A stretch of DNA of 27,564 nucleotides, from assembly GCA_002367335.1 (NCBI GenBank), contig DFBI01000129.1, positions 273 through 27,836 of the forward strand, given 5' to 3'. The translations under genes were made by a program, and so were the position numbers. The notes under the pieces were generated by a model. That model saw nothing but the letters and a program-made list of their open reading frames with translations. It made no database searches and was not told where the DNA came from. This DNA comes from Syntrophaceae bacterium UBA3084 (lineage in GTDB: Bacteria > Desulfobacterota > Syntrophia > Syntrophales > UBA6807). Within the stretch, counting starts at the first letter, position 1, and each line of letters opens with the position of its first letter. Below, piece by piece: positions 1-7,875 of this stretch.

Positions 1-1894
1 TGGTCAGTTTTTTGATCATGAACGGAATGTCTTTTTCTGAAATATACTCTTCAATATCTTTCGCTACAGTTGAGATAGTCAGATAATCCGTCTCATACAC
101 GGAAGCGAGGACATCGTGCATCGATTTTTTGATGGTTTCCGGGGTAATCCCGTTTTTCTTATTGAATTCCTGCTGTATTTTTCTGCGTCTTTCCGTTTCC
201 TCAAGACATGCCTGGATTGACCGCGTTACCGTGTCGGCATACATAACGACCTGACCGTTTATATTTCTCGCAGCACGACCGCTGGTCTGTATCAGAGACC
301 GCTCGGAACGTAAGAATCCTTCTTTATCCGCATCCAGTATGGCTACCAGGGAAACCTCCGGAATATCGAGCCCTTCTCTCAGAAGATTGACGCCGATAAG
401 AACGTCAAATTCACCTTTTCTCAGATCCCTTATAATCCTCACACGCTCCAGGGTTTTAATATCAGAGTGCAGATACCGTACCCTGATACCCAGGCCTCGA
501 TAATACTCTGTAAGGTTTTCAGCCATTCTTTTTGTCAGCGTTGTAACGAGAACACGCTCCTTTTCTTCAACTCTGTTGCTGATTTGACCTAACAGATTGT
601 CCACCTGGTGACTTGCGGGTTTGATGATAATCCCGGGATCCATCAGTCCTGTAGGTCTGATAATCTGCTCGACAAGCCTCCTCCCTGATTTCTCCAGTTC
701 ATAGACCGCGGGGGTTGCAGATACGAAAATTTTAGGGTAGGAAAATTCCTCAAACTCGGAAAACTCAAGTGGGCGGTTATCTAAAGCTGAGGGAAGCCGA
801 AATCCATAGTTTACCAGGGTCTCTTTTCTGGACCTGTCTCCATGATACATTCCCCGCAATTGAGGAACTGTTGCATGAGATTCATCGATGATAACCAGGG
901 CATTCTCAGGCAAATATTCCATCAGTGTCGGTGGTGGTTCTCCGGGGTTTCGACCCGTAAGGTGGCGGGAATAATTTTCAATGCCCTGGCAGTATCCCAT
1001 TTCCTCCATCATTTCCATATCGAATCGCGTCCGCTGTTCCAGCCGCTGTGCCTCAAGAAGTTTGTTAAGCGCTTCCAGCTCCTTAAGTCGTATCTCCAGT
1101 TCTTCTCTTATTGCGGCGATGGCCCTTTTTATCTTGCCTTTCGTCGTTACATAATGACTGCCGGGATAGACCGCGATTCCCCCGATTTTTTCTATCCTTT
1201 TCCCGCGCAGAGGATCAACGAGGAATATGGATTCAACGGTATCTCCAAAAAACTCAACCCTGATAACCCGCTCATCTTCATACGGAGGAAAGACCTCCAC
1301 AACATCGCCCCGAACTCGAAAAGTGCCCCTGTGGAAATCTATATCGTTTCGCGTGTACTGTATCTCTACCAGTTTTTTGAGAAGATCATTGCGCTCAATT
1401 TCCATCCCTTCTTTCAGAGACACAACCATGCCATAGTACTCATCGGGAGATCCGATTCCGTATATACATGATACACTGGCCACAATAATGACATCATTTC
1501 TTTCGAAAAGGGAACGTGTGGCGGAGTGCCGCATTTTGTCTATTTCTTCGTTGATGGATGCGTCTTTTTCAATGAATGTGTCGGTGCTCGGCATATAGGC
1601 CTCAGGCTGGTAGTAATCATAATAACTGACAAAATACTCCACCGCGTTATCAGGGAAAAGGTTACTGAATTCGTTATAGAGCTGAGCTGCCAGAGTTTTG
1701 TTGTGAGCTATGACGAGGGCAGGTCTTTGTAATTTTTCGATGACATTTGCCACGGTAAATGTCTTGCCTGAACCGGTGACTCCAAGGAGTACCTGGTGTT
1801 CGCAGCCCTTTTTGATGCCTTCAACAAGCTTCTCAATTGCCTGCGGCTGATCACCCCTGGGTTCAAATTCTGTAACTATTTTCAGTTTCTTCAT
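1..1894 (-). CDS. uvrB: UvrABC excinuclease subunit B (C-terminus outside window)
   Basis: UvrB is the DNA-damage-verifying helicase-like subunit of bacterial nucleotide excision repair; UvrA loads it and it recruits UvrC for incision. Reading the minus strand from the ATG at 1894 gives MKKLKIVTEFEPRGDQPQAI, then Walker A GVTGSGKT at residues 38-45, the beta-hairpin region with YYQPEAYMPSTD, the helicase motif DESHATVPQL, and the C-terminal helicase motifs (LLREGLDIPEVS, then QTSGRAARN). The visible 631 residues stop at ...FMIKKLT, so only the final linker and the short UVR motif that contacts UvrC lie beyond base 1. The start has a weak ribosome binding site (ACGGA about 10 bases upstream). 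The gene is divergent from rpmH, and a repeat element occupies the DNA immediately upstream. Family assignment is secure; only the tail is unseen. Confidence 0.97.
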   Translation of the reverse strand, partial: MKKLKIVTEFEPRGDQPQAIEKLVEGIKKGCEHQVLLGVTGSGKTFTVANVIEKLQRPALVIAHNKTLAAQLYNEFSNLFPDNAVEYFVSYYDYYQPEAYMPSTDTFIEKDASINEEIDKMRHSATRSLFERNDVIIVASVSCIYGIGSPDEYYGMVVSLKEGMEIERNDLLKKLVEIQYTRNDIDFHRGTFRVRGDVVEVFPPYEDERVIRVEFFGDTVESIFLVDPLRGKRIEKIGGIAVYPGSHYVTTKGKIKRAIAAIREELEIRLKELEALNKLLEAQRLEQRTRFDMEMMEEMGYCQGIENYSRHLTGRNPGEPPPTLMEYLPENALVIIDESHATVPQLRGMYHGDRSRKETLVNYGFRLPSALDNRPLEFSEFEEFSYPKIFVSATPAVYELEKSGRRLVEQIIRPTGLMDPGIIIKPASHQVDNLLGQISNRVEEKERVLVTTLTKRMAENLTEYYRGLGIRVRYLHSDIKTLERVRIIRDLRKGEFDVLIGVNLLREGLDIPEVSLVAILDADKEGFLRSERSLIQTSGRAARNINGQVVMYADTVTRSIQACLEETERRRKIQQEFNKKNGITPETIKKSMHDVLASVYETDYLTISTVAKDIEEYISEKDIPFMIKKLT

Positions 1895-1904
1895 TTGACA
1901 GTTC

Positions 1905-2050
1905 CGTAAAAAGTCAAAATGAGATGGCAAAGTAAAAAGCTTCAAATTCAAGGCGCGCATGGTTCGACAGGCTCACCATGAGCGGAATATAGCCTGCCCT
2001 GAGTGTCGAAGGGAGGGATGCAGCGGAACGCAGAAGTTGTACTTTTTACG
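1905..2050. repeat. Intergenic repeat element A, upstream of uvrB
   Basis: This covers much of the 345-base uvrB-rpmH gap. It begins with CGTAAAAAGTCA (1905-1916) and ends with ACTTTTTACG (2041-2050), an inverted pair. Inside, 1924-1998 matches the reverse complement of 17706-17780 at 73 of 75 positions. It contains a CATGGT/ACCATG stem (1958-1963 with 1975-1980) around an 11-base loop. A sequence of the type TTCGACAGGCTCACCATGAGCGG is known to me as a widespread proteobacterial intergenic repeat, so the inner part may be a REP-like module. It ends about 10 bases upstream of the uvrB start, so it forms the uvrB leader. Confidence 0.75.
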
Positions 2051-2175
2051 AAGCCATATTCATTTAGTTCCTTGTGTTTTCTTGTATCAATGTCTATATT
2101 TGATTTGAAATTATAAGAATATTTAAACAAAATTGGCAAGCTTTTCTGTTCTGTTAAATGGAAACAAATTACACC

Positions 2176-2204
2176 TTGACAAATAATATCAACTATGTTG
2201 TAAA
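2176..2204 (+). promoter_or_regulatory. Possible sigma-70 promoter for rpmH
   Basis: A perfect -35 hexamer TTGACA lies at 2176-2181. At a 17-base spacing is TGTAAA (2199-2204), which matches the -10 consensus at four of six positions. It sits 36 bases upstream of the rpmH ATG in an AT-rich stretch, a sensible place for the promoter of the rpmH-rnpA-yidDC operon. The weak -10 keeps this tentative. Confidence 0.4.
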
Positions 2205-2239
2205 AGGTTCGACTATAGATTTTGAGCGGAGTTCATTAA

Positions 2240-2377
2240 ATGAAGAAGAATTTAACGCACAAAAGCAATCTCAAGAGAAAAAGGGTTCACGGATTTCGTT
2301 CGAGGATGGCCACAAAGGGTGGCAGAGCAGTCCTTAACAGAAGAAGAGCAAAGGGTAGAAAGAGGCTTGCCGTTTAA
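2240..2377 (+). CDS. rpmH: 50S ribosomal protein L34
   Basis: L34 is a small, very basic protein of the large ribosomal subunit. The 45-residue frame contains the family core NLKRKRVHGFRSRM (residues 10-23), followed by TKGGRAVLNRRRAKGRKRL (25-43). The first nine residues (MKKNLTHKS) differ from the usual MKRTYQPS-type start. GGAG at 2228-2231 gives a ribosome binding site eight bases before the ATG. It heads the conserved rpmH-rnpA-yidD-yidC-jag-mnmE cluster. The frame is too short for most ORF callers, but the homology is unmistakable. Confidence 0.96.
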   Translation: MKKNLTHKSNLKRKRVHGFRSRMATKGGRAVLNRRRAKGRKRLAV

Positions 2378-2575
2378 CCCTGTGCTGAAGGTAGGTAGAT
2401 GCGACCAACGAGAATCTGAGTTTGAAATTGCCTTTATAGAGTATGTCCATCCAGAAATGAGGATTTTTGTTCAAGATCAAGGCATGCGAAAAAAATACCC
2501 ACAGACAGATACATGATATCCCAAGGATTATTTTTAGAGCATAACGCAGAGATTGGGCAAAAAGACCATTTATGA

Positions 2576-2935
2576 ATGGACATTAGAATGAAGAAACATT
2601 CTTTTGGCAAAAGAGATAGAATACGTAAGAGAAAAGATTTTTTAAGAATATATCAAAAGGGGATCAGGACAAGCTCAAAAAATTTCATCACTATCTTAAG
2701 TTCCAATCAAACGGGAACAAGAAGGCTGGGAATAACGGTTACAAAGAGCGTCGGAAATTCGGTAAAAAGAAACAGGGTTAAGCGTCTATTAAGAGAATTT
2801 TTCAGATTGAACAAAGACAAATTGCCTGATTCACAAGATATGGTAATCATCGTAAAAAAGGATATCCCTTTCCTTAAATATCAGGACGTTTGCGCAGAGC
2901 TGAAAGATCTTTTTTTGGAAAGAGCTGATATTTGA
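2576..2935 (+). CDS. rnpA: Ribonuclease P protein component
   Basis: RnpA is the basic protein partner of the RNase P RNA, which removes 5' leaders from pre-tRNAs. The protein has FGKRDRIRKRKDF near the N-terminus and the RNR signature in KSVGNSVKRNRVKRLLREF (about residues 57-75). Its length of 119 residues is normal. ATGs lie at 2576 and 2588; the second gives MKKHSFGKRDRIRKR, closer to the usual family start, so the true N-terminus may be four residues shorter. Neither has a strong ribosome binding site. There are 198 bases between rpmH and this gene, longer than usual. The stop is four bases before yidD, which indicates co-transcription. Confidence 0.95.
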   Translation: MDIRMKKHSFGKRDRIRKRKDFLRIYQKGIRTSSKNFITILSSNQTGTRRLGITVTKSVGNSVKRNRVKRLLREFFRLNKDKLPDSQDMVIIVKKDIPFLKYQDVCAELKDLFLERADI

Positions 2936-2939
2936 AATA

Positions 2940-3164
2940 ATGTTTGCACAAATTTTGAAAAAGATATTTATCTTTTTAATAAGATCCTACCAGATAGCTA
3001 TATCACCCTTTTTTCCCAGTAGTTGCCGTTTTTATCCAACGTGCTCCGAATACGCGATAACAGCCATTAAACGTTTCGGCCCTTTCAAGGGTTGCTTCCT
3101 TGGCATTAAACGCATACTTCGGTGTCATCCCCTGAATCCCGGTGGTTACGATCCAGTAGAATAG
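2940..3164 (+). CDS. yidD: Membrane protein insertion efficiency factor YidD
   Basis: YidD is a small membrane-associated protein that assists YidC-dependent insertion of inner-membrane proteins. The 74-residue frame carries the whole family signature: an amphipathic/hydrophobic N-terminus with IRSYQIAISPFFPSSCRF, then YPTCSEYA (Cys29 and Cys35), and the C-terminal RCHPLNPGGYDPVE (residues 61-74). It lies four bases after rnpA and 32 bases before yidC, exactly where the family is normally found. Confidence 0.96.
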   Translation: MFAQILKKIFIFLIRSYQIAISPFFPSSCRFYPTCSEYAITAIKRFGPFKGCFLGIKRILRCHPLNPGGYDPVE

Positions 3165-3196
3165 TCAAAACAGAACACGAAAATGGAGGTTTCTAA

Positions 3197-4816
3197 ATGG
3201 ACAAGAGAACATTGCTTGCTATAACCCTGTCATTTTTATTGATAATGGGTTACCAGCACTTTTTTGTAAAAAAACCTGTTCCCAGTCAACAGGCACCTGC
3301 ATCTGTACAGGAAACGGAAAGCATTGCCGCCGGCAGCGAAACACAAATTGCAACGAAGACAACAGCTTCTCTCCCCAGATCGTTAGTTAAAACAGATAAT
3401 GCCGGCGCCGTTGGAGAAGATATAACAGTTGAAACCCCCCTTTATATAGCTGTCTTTAATACTAAGGGCGCTGCTCTCAAATCCTTTGAGCTGAAAAACT
3501 ACAAGACTGATCTAAGCAAGAATTCCAAACCCGTTGAATTGGTCAGCCTCAATAAAAATATGAATTATCCTCTGAGCTTATCGTTTCCAAAATCAAGTGT
3601 GAATATTGCTCCAAATGTGATTTATGAAGCGGATAAAACCTCTGTAAATCTCATAAGGAAAATGAATGTTCAGAAATTAACATTTTCACGTTCATATCCG
3701 GGTGAAATAGAGATAGAGAGGATTTATACTTTCTATCCCGAGAAATACTCTTTTGACCTTAACGTAAACGTCAGGAACTTATCAAAAGACATCATAAAAG
3801 AAAGCGCACTCCTCAGCTGGAACCAGTATGTCGATCCTGAAGCCAAAACAGGCAGGTACAGTCATGAGGGTCCCATATCTTACGTAAAGGAAAAAATTCA
3901 CAGAGAAAAAGTGAAGAAGCTCGGGGCGCCGAAATTCCTTGGGCCTGATGTGTCTTGGGGAGGATTCGAAAGCAAGTATTTTATAGTTGCTCCCATACCC
4001 CAGCAACCTTCGCTCACAAATCTTGTTATCTCAAAGGATTCAGAAAATGTCGTTTCCGTAAGTCTGGGAGGACCTAAAAACATTATTTTGCCCGGTCAAT
4101 CAGGAACGTTTAAATATAATATATATATCGGCCCAAAGGACTACGATATCCTCAAATCGGAGGAAGTAGGACTTGAAAATTCCATTGATTTCGGCTCCTG
4201 GATAAAGTGGCTTGCCCTGCCGCTTTTGATAGCTCTTAATTTTATCTACCAGTACATTCACAACTACGGTATCGCCATAATTATATTGACATTACTGGTA
4301 AAAATCATTTTCTGGCCTCTGGGCAACATAAGCTACAAGTCTATGAAGGGAATGCAGCAACTTCAGCCCAAGATGACCGAGATTCGTGAAAAGTATAAGG
4401 ATGATAAGCAAAGAATAAATCAGGAAACAATGGCACTATACAAGACATACAAGATAAACCCCATGAGCGGATGTCTTCCCATGTTAATCCAGCTTCCCGT
4501 TTTCTTCGGCCTTTATAGAGCGCTTCTCTACGCGATAGAGCTTCGTCATTCACCCTTTTTCTTCTGGATACAGGATCTGTCTGCCAAAGATCCTTACTAT
4601 ATTACACCAATTATCATGGGAGCAACCATGTTCCTGCAGCAGAAAATGTCTCCACAGCCTGGAGGAAATGAAATGCAGGCAAAACTTATGATGTTGATGC
4701 CCGTAATTTTTACATTCATGTTTTTAAATTTTCCATCGGGACTGGTAATTTACTGGCTGTTTAACAATATCCTGAGCATCGGTCAGCAGTACTACATCAA
4801 CAAACAAAACTCATAA
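3197..4816 (+). CDS. yidC: Membrane protein insertase YidC
   Basis: YidC/Oxa1-family insertase places proteins into the inner membrane, alone or with SecYEG. At 539 residues it has the Gram-negative layout: an N-terminal anchor (about residues 4-23, LLAITLSFLLIMGYQHFF), a large periplasmic beta domain (about 60-330), then the conserved insertase core. The core is recognisable from YKSMKGMQQLQPKM, YKTYKINPMSGCLPMLIQLP, WIQDLSAKDPYYI and FMFLNFPSGLVIYWL. The groove position that is Arg in E. coli appears as Lys in ILTLLVKIIFWPL, a substitution I recall from other bacteria. GGAGG lies eight bases upstream of the ATG. Confidence 0.97.
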   Translation: MDKRTLLAITLSFLLIMGYQHFFVKKPVPSQQAPASVQETESIAAGSETQIATKTTASLPRSLVKTDNAGAVGEDITVETPLYIAVFNTKGAALKSFELKNYKTDLSKNSKPVELVSLNKNMNYPLSLSFPKSSVNIAPNVIYEADKTSVNLIRKMNVQKLTFSRSYPGEIEIERIYTFYPEKYSFDLNVNVRNLSKDIIKESALLSWNQYVDPEAKTGRYSHEGPISYVKEKIHREKVKKLGAPKFLGPDVSWGGFESKYFIVAPIPQQPSLTNLVISKDSENVVSVSLGGPKNIILPGQSGTFKYNIYIGPKDYDILKSEEVGLENSIDFGSWIKWLALPLLIALNFIYQYIHNYGIAIIILTLLVKIIFWPLGNISYKSMKGMQQLQPKMTEIREKYKDDKQRINQETMALYKTYKINPMSGCLPMLIQLPVFFGLYRALLYAIELRHSPFFFWIQDLSAKDPYYITPIIMGATMFLQQKMSPQPGGNEMQAKLMMLMPVIFTFMFLNFPSGLVIYWLFNNILSIGQQYYINKQNS

Positions 4817-4830
4817 AACGAGGCAATAAC

Positions 4831-5568
4831 ATGGATACGAAAACTCTGGAAATCGAAGGAAAGACCATTGACGTGGCTATCGAAAAAGCATGTGAAGAAT
4901 TTAATCTGCCCAGGGAAAAATTGAACATAGATATTCTGGCTGAAGGCGCCACAGGTTTTTTAGGCATTGTAGGTTCTAAAAAGGCTCGAATCAAAGCCAG
5001 TCTAATGTCTATTAACCTGGATTTGGATAACCATCAGGAGGAAAAATTAAAACGGACCGTTAAACAGTCATATTTTCAGGAGGGGAATTTACAAAAGGAT
5101 GAAGAAACTGAAGAGTTCCTTGCGATTAAGGCAAAAGAGCGCCTGGATGACATACTCAAACGAATGGGTATTGATTTTCCTGTCCATGTCAAAGAAACTC
5201 CGGAAGCCATAACGCTGACAATTGAAGGGGACGGCGGCGGTCTTCTCATAGGCAGAGGAGGACAGACGCTGGATGCCTTGCAGTATATGGTAAATAAAAC
5301 AATAGATAAGAATGGTAAATCTCGAAAAAGGATTATTTTGGATACGGAAGATTACAGAAAAAAGAGGGGTGAAACACTAGTCGCCCTTGCAGAGAAACTG
5401 GGAGAAAAAGTAAAAAGAACGAGAAAACCCGCTACTGTCAGCCCCATGAATTCCCATGATCGCAGAATAGTTCATCTGGCTCTGCAAGGTGACAGGCAGT
5501 TAACCACAAGGAGCCATGGAGAGGGAACCTTCAGAAAGATTATTATACTACCAGCCAAAAAGGGGTAG
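4831..5568 (+). CDS. khpB: RNA-binding protein Jag/KhpB (Jag-N, KH, R3H domains)
   Basis: Jag (KhpB/EloR) is a cytoplasmic RNA-binding protein usually encoded next to yidC. In Gram-positive bacteria it affects cell elongation and mRNA fate; its role here is not known. Residues 1-52 match the Jag-N domain (EGKTIDVAIEKACEEF..., then GFLGIVGSKKARI). A KH domain follows with GLLIGRGGQTLDALQYMVN (about residues 136-154). The C-terminus is an R3H domain (DRRIVHLALQGDRQL, then SHGEGTFRKIIILP). At 245 residues it is a typical length. It begins 14 bases after yidC, so translation is probably coupled. Confidence 0.94.
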   Translation: MDTKTLEIEGKTIDVAIEKACEEFNLPREKLNIDILAEGATGFLGIVGSKKARIKASLMSINLDLDNHQEEKLKRTVKQSYFQEGNLQKDEETEEFLAIKAKERLDDILKRMGIDFPVHVKETPEAITLTIEGDGGGLLIGRGGQTLDALQYMVNKTIDKNGKSRKRIILDTEDYRKKRGETLVALAEKLGEKVKRTRKPATVSPMNSHDRRIVHLALQGDRQLTTRSHGEGTFRKIIILPAKKG

Positions 5569-5661
5569 GGTGTTGGGTGTTGATTACTGGCTACTATATT
5601 CCAGGTGTCGAAAATCTGATAGCCTCTTGGATATGAAAACCTATAACTTGAAACCTGAAAA

Positions 5662-7050
5662 TTGAAACTTTCACAAGAAGATACAATAGCAGCCATAGCC
5701 ACGCCATGTGGTGTGGGCGGAATAGGAATCATAAGGATCAGTGGATCGGATTCAGAAGCAATAGGGCGTCTTCTGTTTAAGTCCAAAAAAAGTATCCCCT
5801 CTTTCAAAAGTCATTATCTGTACAGCGGAAATATTGTATCACCAACGACGGGTGCCATTCTCGATAAGGTTTTGCTTTCTGTTATGAGAAAACCTCACTC
5901 CTATACAGGAGAAGATGTTCTGGAAATTAATTGCCACGGTGGGCCGGTCGTCCTTGAGGCAGTCCTTAGTGAAGTCATAAAGGCCGGGGCACGTCTCGCA
6001 GAGCCGGGAGAATTTACCAGAAGGGCTTTCCTGAACAAGAGGCTTGACCTGTCTCAGGCCGAGGCAGTAATCGACCTTATTATGGCTAAGACAGACAGGG
6101 GGCTTAATCTCGCTCTTTCCCATCTCAAGGGAGACCTGTCAAAAAGCATCAATGATCTCCGCTCTTCTATGATTGATCTTCTTGCAATTGTTGAGATATC
6201 GATCGATTTTACTGAAGAAGATATTCATACCTCGCCGGTGTCAAAGCTTTCTGATTCTATCCAACACATTATAACTTCTATCGATGAAATTCTTTCAACA
6301 TACGGTGAAGGGAAAATACTGAGAGAAGGTCTGTCTGTTGTCATTACGGGAAAGCCTAACGTTGGAAAATCAAGTCTCCTGAACAGACTCCTTAATGAAA
6401 ACAGGGCCATTGTTACCTCTGTGCCTGGGACCACAAGGGATTTTATTGAAGAAGTGATCAATATAAAGGGGATTCCCGTAAAATTTGTTGATACAGCAGG
6501 AATCAGGAATGTTGAAAATGTGATAGAGCAAGAGGGGATAAGGCTGGTCTGGGAGAAGGTTTCATCGTCGGATATAGTTGTCATACTCCTCGATGGAAGT
6601 ACAAACCTCACAGAAGAAGATATGGAAGTTATTGAGAAAAATAAAGAAGGTGAAATTATACTGGTCGTCAATAAAAACGATCTTTCCCCAACGCTGAGAA
6701 ACAACGCTCTCAGTAAAATCCTTCCGGGGGTTAAACCGTTGTGGATCTCGGCAAAATATGGATATGGCATTCCTGCTCTGAAGGAAGAAATTTATGCCCG
6801 AACGCTTCAAAACGGACAGAAGGATATACAGTCGGATGTCATCCTGACAAACCTTCGTCACAAAATTGCCCTTGAAAAAGCGGGCGGACTCCTTGCAAAA
6901 GCAAAGAGAAATATAATCAGGGGACTTTCTCCCGAGCTGGCAGCCTTTGATATGAGAGAAGCTCTCGAAAGCCTGGGTGAAATTGTGGGAGAAACAACAA
7001 ATGAAGATGTCCTGGATAAGATTTTCGCTGATTTTTGCATCGGGAAATAA
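5662..7050 (+). CDS. mnmE: tRNA uridine-5-carboxymethylaminomethyl modification GTPase MnmE
   Basis: MnmE, with MnmG, modifies the wobble uridine (U34) of several tRNAs. The N-terminal folate-binding domain starts with DTIAAIATPCGVGGIGIIRI. The G domain has GKPNVGKSSLLN (about 230-241), DTAGIR (about 277-282) and NKNDLS. The C-terminal motif FCIGK supplies the conserved cysteine. The length of 462 residues is normal. The start must be TTG at 5662: an in-frame TGA lies just upstream (5656-5658), and the next methionine is far inside the conserved N-terminus. The 93-base gap after jag has drifted, repetitive AT-rich sequence (AACTTGAAACCTGAAAATTGAAAC). Confidence 0.96.
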   Translation: MKLSQEDTIAAIATPCGVGGIGIIRISGSDSEAIGRLLFKSKKSIPSFKSHYLYSGNIVSPTTGAILDKVLLSVMRKPHSYTGEDVLEINCHGGPVVLEAVLSEVIKAGARLAEPGEFTRRAFLNKRLDLSQAEAVIDLIMAKTDRGLNLALSHLKGDLSKSINDLRSSMIDLLAIVEISIDFTEEDIHTSPVSKLSDSIQHIITSIDEILSTYGEGKILREGLSVVITGKPNVGKSSLLNRLLNENRAIVTSVPGTTRDFIEEVINIKGIPVKFVDTAGIRNVENVIEQEGIRLVWEKVSSSDIVVILLDGSTNLTEEDMEVIEKNKEGEIILVVNKNDLSPTLRNNALSKILPGVKPLWISAKYGYGIPALKEEIYARTLQNGQKDIQSDVILTNLRHKIALEKAGGLLAKAKRNIIRGLSPELAAFDMREALESLGEIVGETTNEDVLDKIFADFCIGK

Positions 7051-7102
7051 GTTCACAACGAGAGCAGGTTATTTTTGAATTAGCTTCACAGGAGGTCAAA
7101 TA

Positions 7103-7435
7103 ATGGAACAATACATTCATCAAGAGTTGGAAAAGGAAGTAAAATCTATTTCCGGGAGCTACACCCTTGTCGAGGAGGGGTGCCTGAGCTACAGAGGGAG
7201 AGAAGTGCTTTACGTTGTTGGTTCCGCTGTGGTGGATAGTTCCTGCTGTGGCGTAGGCGGTTGTCGTTTTATCAACATTCCCGGTTATGTGGTTTCATGG
7301 AAGAGGGAAAAAGATGTTTCCGGCCTTCCTGTAAGTGAGATTGATCCGATAACGGAAGAAGATGAACGAAAAGAAATAAAAAATCTTTTAGATAAAAAAT
7401 ACCCCTATTCGCAAATTAACTTTGATAATAGTTGA
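7103..7435 (+). CDS. Uncharacterised small protein with CCGVGGC motif
   Basis: I do not recognise a named family. The 110-residue protein has a strong ribosome binding site (GGAGGT, about eight bases before the ATG) and begins 52 bases after mnmE, so it is probably co-transcribed. It is soluble, with no signal peptide or membrane span. Four cysteines are present: C27 and the cluster C48, C49 and C54 in SSCCGVGGCRFINIPGY, which could bind a metal or be redox active (inference). The C-terminal third is acidic and charged (ITEEDERKEIKNLLDKKY). I have an impression of similar short proteins in deltaproteobacteria, but cannot confirm it. The good Shine-Dalgarno sequence and clean coding character make it a real gene. 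Confidence 0.75.
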   Translation: MEQYIHQELEKEVKSISGSYTLVEEGCLSYRGREVLYVVGSAVVDSSCCGVGGCRFINIPGYVVSWKREKDVSGLPVSEIDPITEEDERKEIKNLLDKKYPYSQINFDNS

Positions 7436-7443
7436 AATATTGT

Positions 7444-7827
7444 TTACCCTTCCATTCCCTCGATAAGGGCCAGTGTATTCTTTCCCAGAACACGGTGATT
7501 GTATCCGCCATCCAGAATGGCAAAACAACCCCCACCGCTCTGTTGACTTGCGCGTCTGACCATCTGTCATATTTCTCTGTAATTGTTGGTTGAGAGAAGA
7601 CCACCCCAATCTGCCTCATGGTTGTCAAACCCGGCGGAAATACCGATGATGTCTGCATCGTCAGGCAGAATTTCTTCCACTTTCCTGAGATATCTTTTCT
7701 GGTAAGCTCCCGATAGATTACCAATTGTTACATATCCTGTGTTTTCAAGAATATTTACCGTTCCATCGCCAAAATGAAGATCAATATCCATAACAAATGC
7801 CTTCTTTATTTTGCCTTCTTTTCTAAG
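7444..7827 (-). pseudogene. Remnant of histone deacetylase-family (acetylpolyamine amidohydrolase-like) gene
   Basis: The minus strand encodes LRKEGKIKKAFVMDIDLHFGDGT..., then ADIIGISAGFDNHEADWGGLL, and after an in-frame TGA at 7567-7569 continues in the same frame as QMVRRASQQSGGGCFAILDGGYNH and NTLALIEGMEG to a TAA at 7444-7446. DIDLHFGDGT and SAGFDNH are the zinc-site segments of HDAC-superfamily deacetylases, and the GGYNH stretch is the family's C-terminal motif. The first half of the enzyme is missing: homology stops near 7827 and gives way to a generic intergenic repeat. The stop replaces what is probably glycine in relatives (EIGQMV, one base from GGA). So it is N-terminally truncated and carries a nonsense codon. 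Confidence 0.85.
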
Positions 7828-7846
7828 TCACGAAAAAGAAAATTAA

Positions 7847-7875
7847 ACCGCGAATGACACGAATGGGCACGAATG
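7847..7875. repeat. Short intergenic repeat (CGAATGACACGAATGGGCACGAATG type)
   Basis: Three near copies of CGAATG spaced about 10 bases apart follow ACCG. I recognise this as a repeat scattered through many unrelated bacterial genomes. It lies beside the broken 5' end of the HDAC remnant, so it may mark the deletion or insertion junction. The rest of 7876-7985 holds nothing I can identify. Confidence 0.5.

Noticed and set aside
842..1471. Long plus-strand ORF of 209 codons
   Set aside because: It lies entirely antisense to uvrB, whose motifs are clear in the opposite strand; its translation has no family character.
1895..2239. Possible replication origin beside rpmH
   Set aside because: rpmH is often near oriC, but I see no cluster of TTATCCACA-type DnaA boxes and no dnaA gene. 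The gap is mostly a repeat element and a promoter.
2319..2516. Plus-strand ORF starting inside rpmH
   Set aside because: It overlaps the 3' half of rpmH in another frame, has no ribosome binding site and no recognisable motif. The part beyond rpmH is too short to judge.
7567..7569. In-frame TGA as a possible selenocysteine codon
   Set aside because: The aligned residue in the HDAC family appears to be glycine rather than cysteine, and the gene lacks its N-terminal half. A nonsense mutation is simpler.
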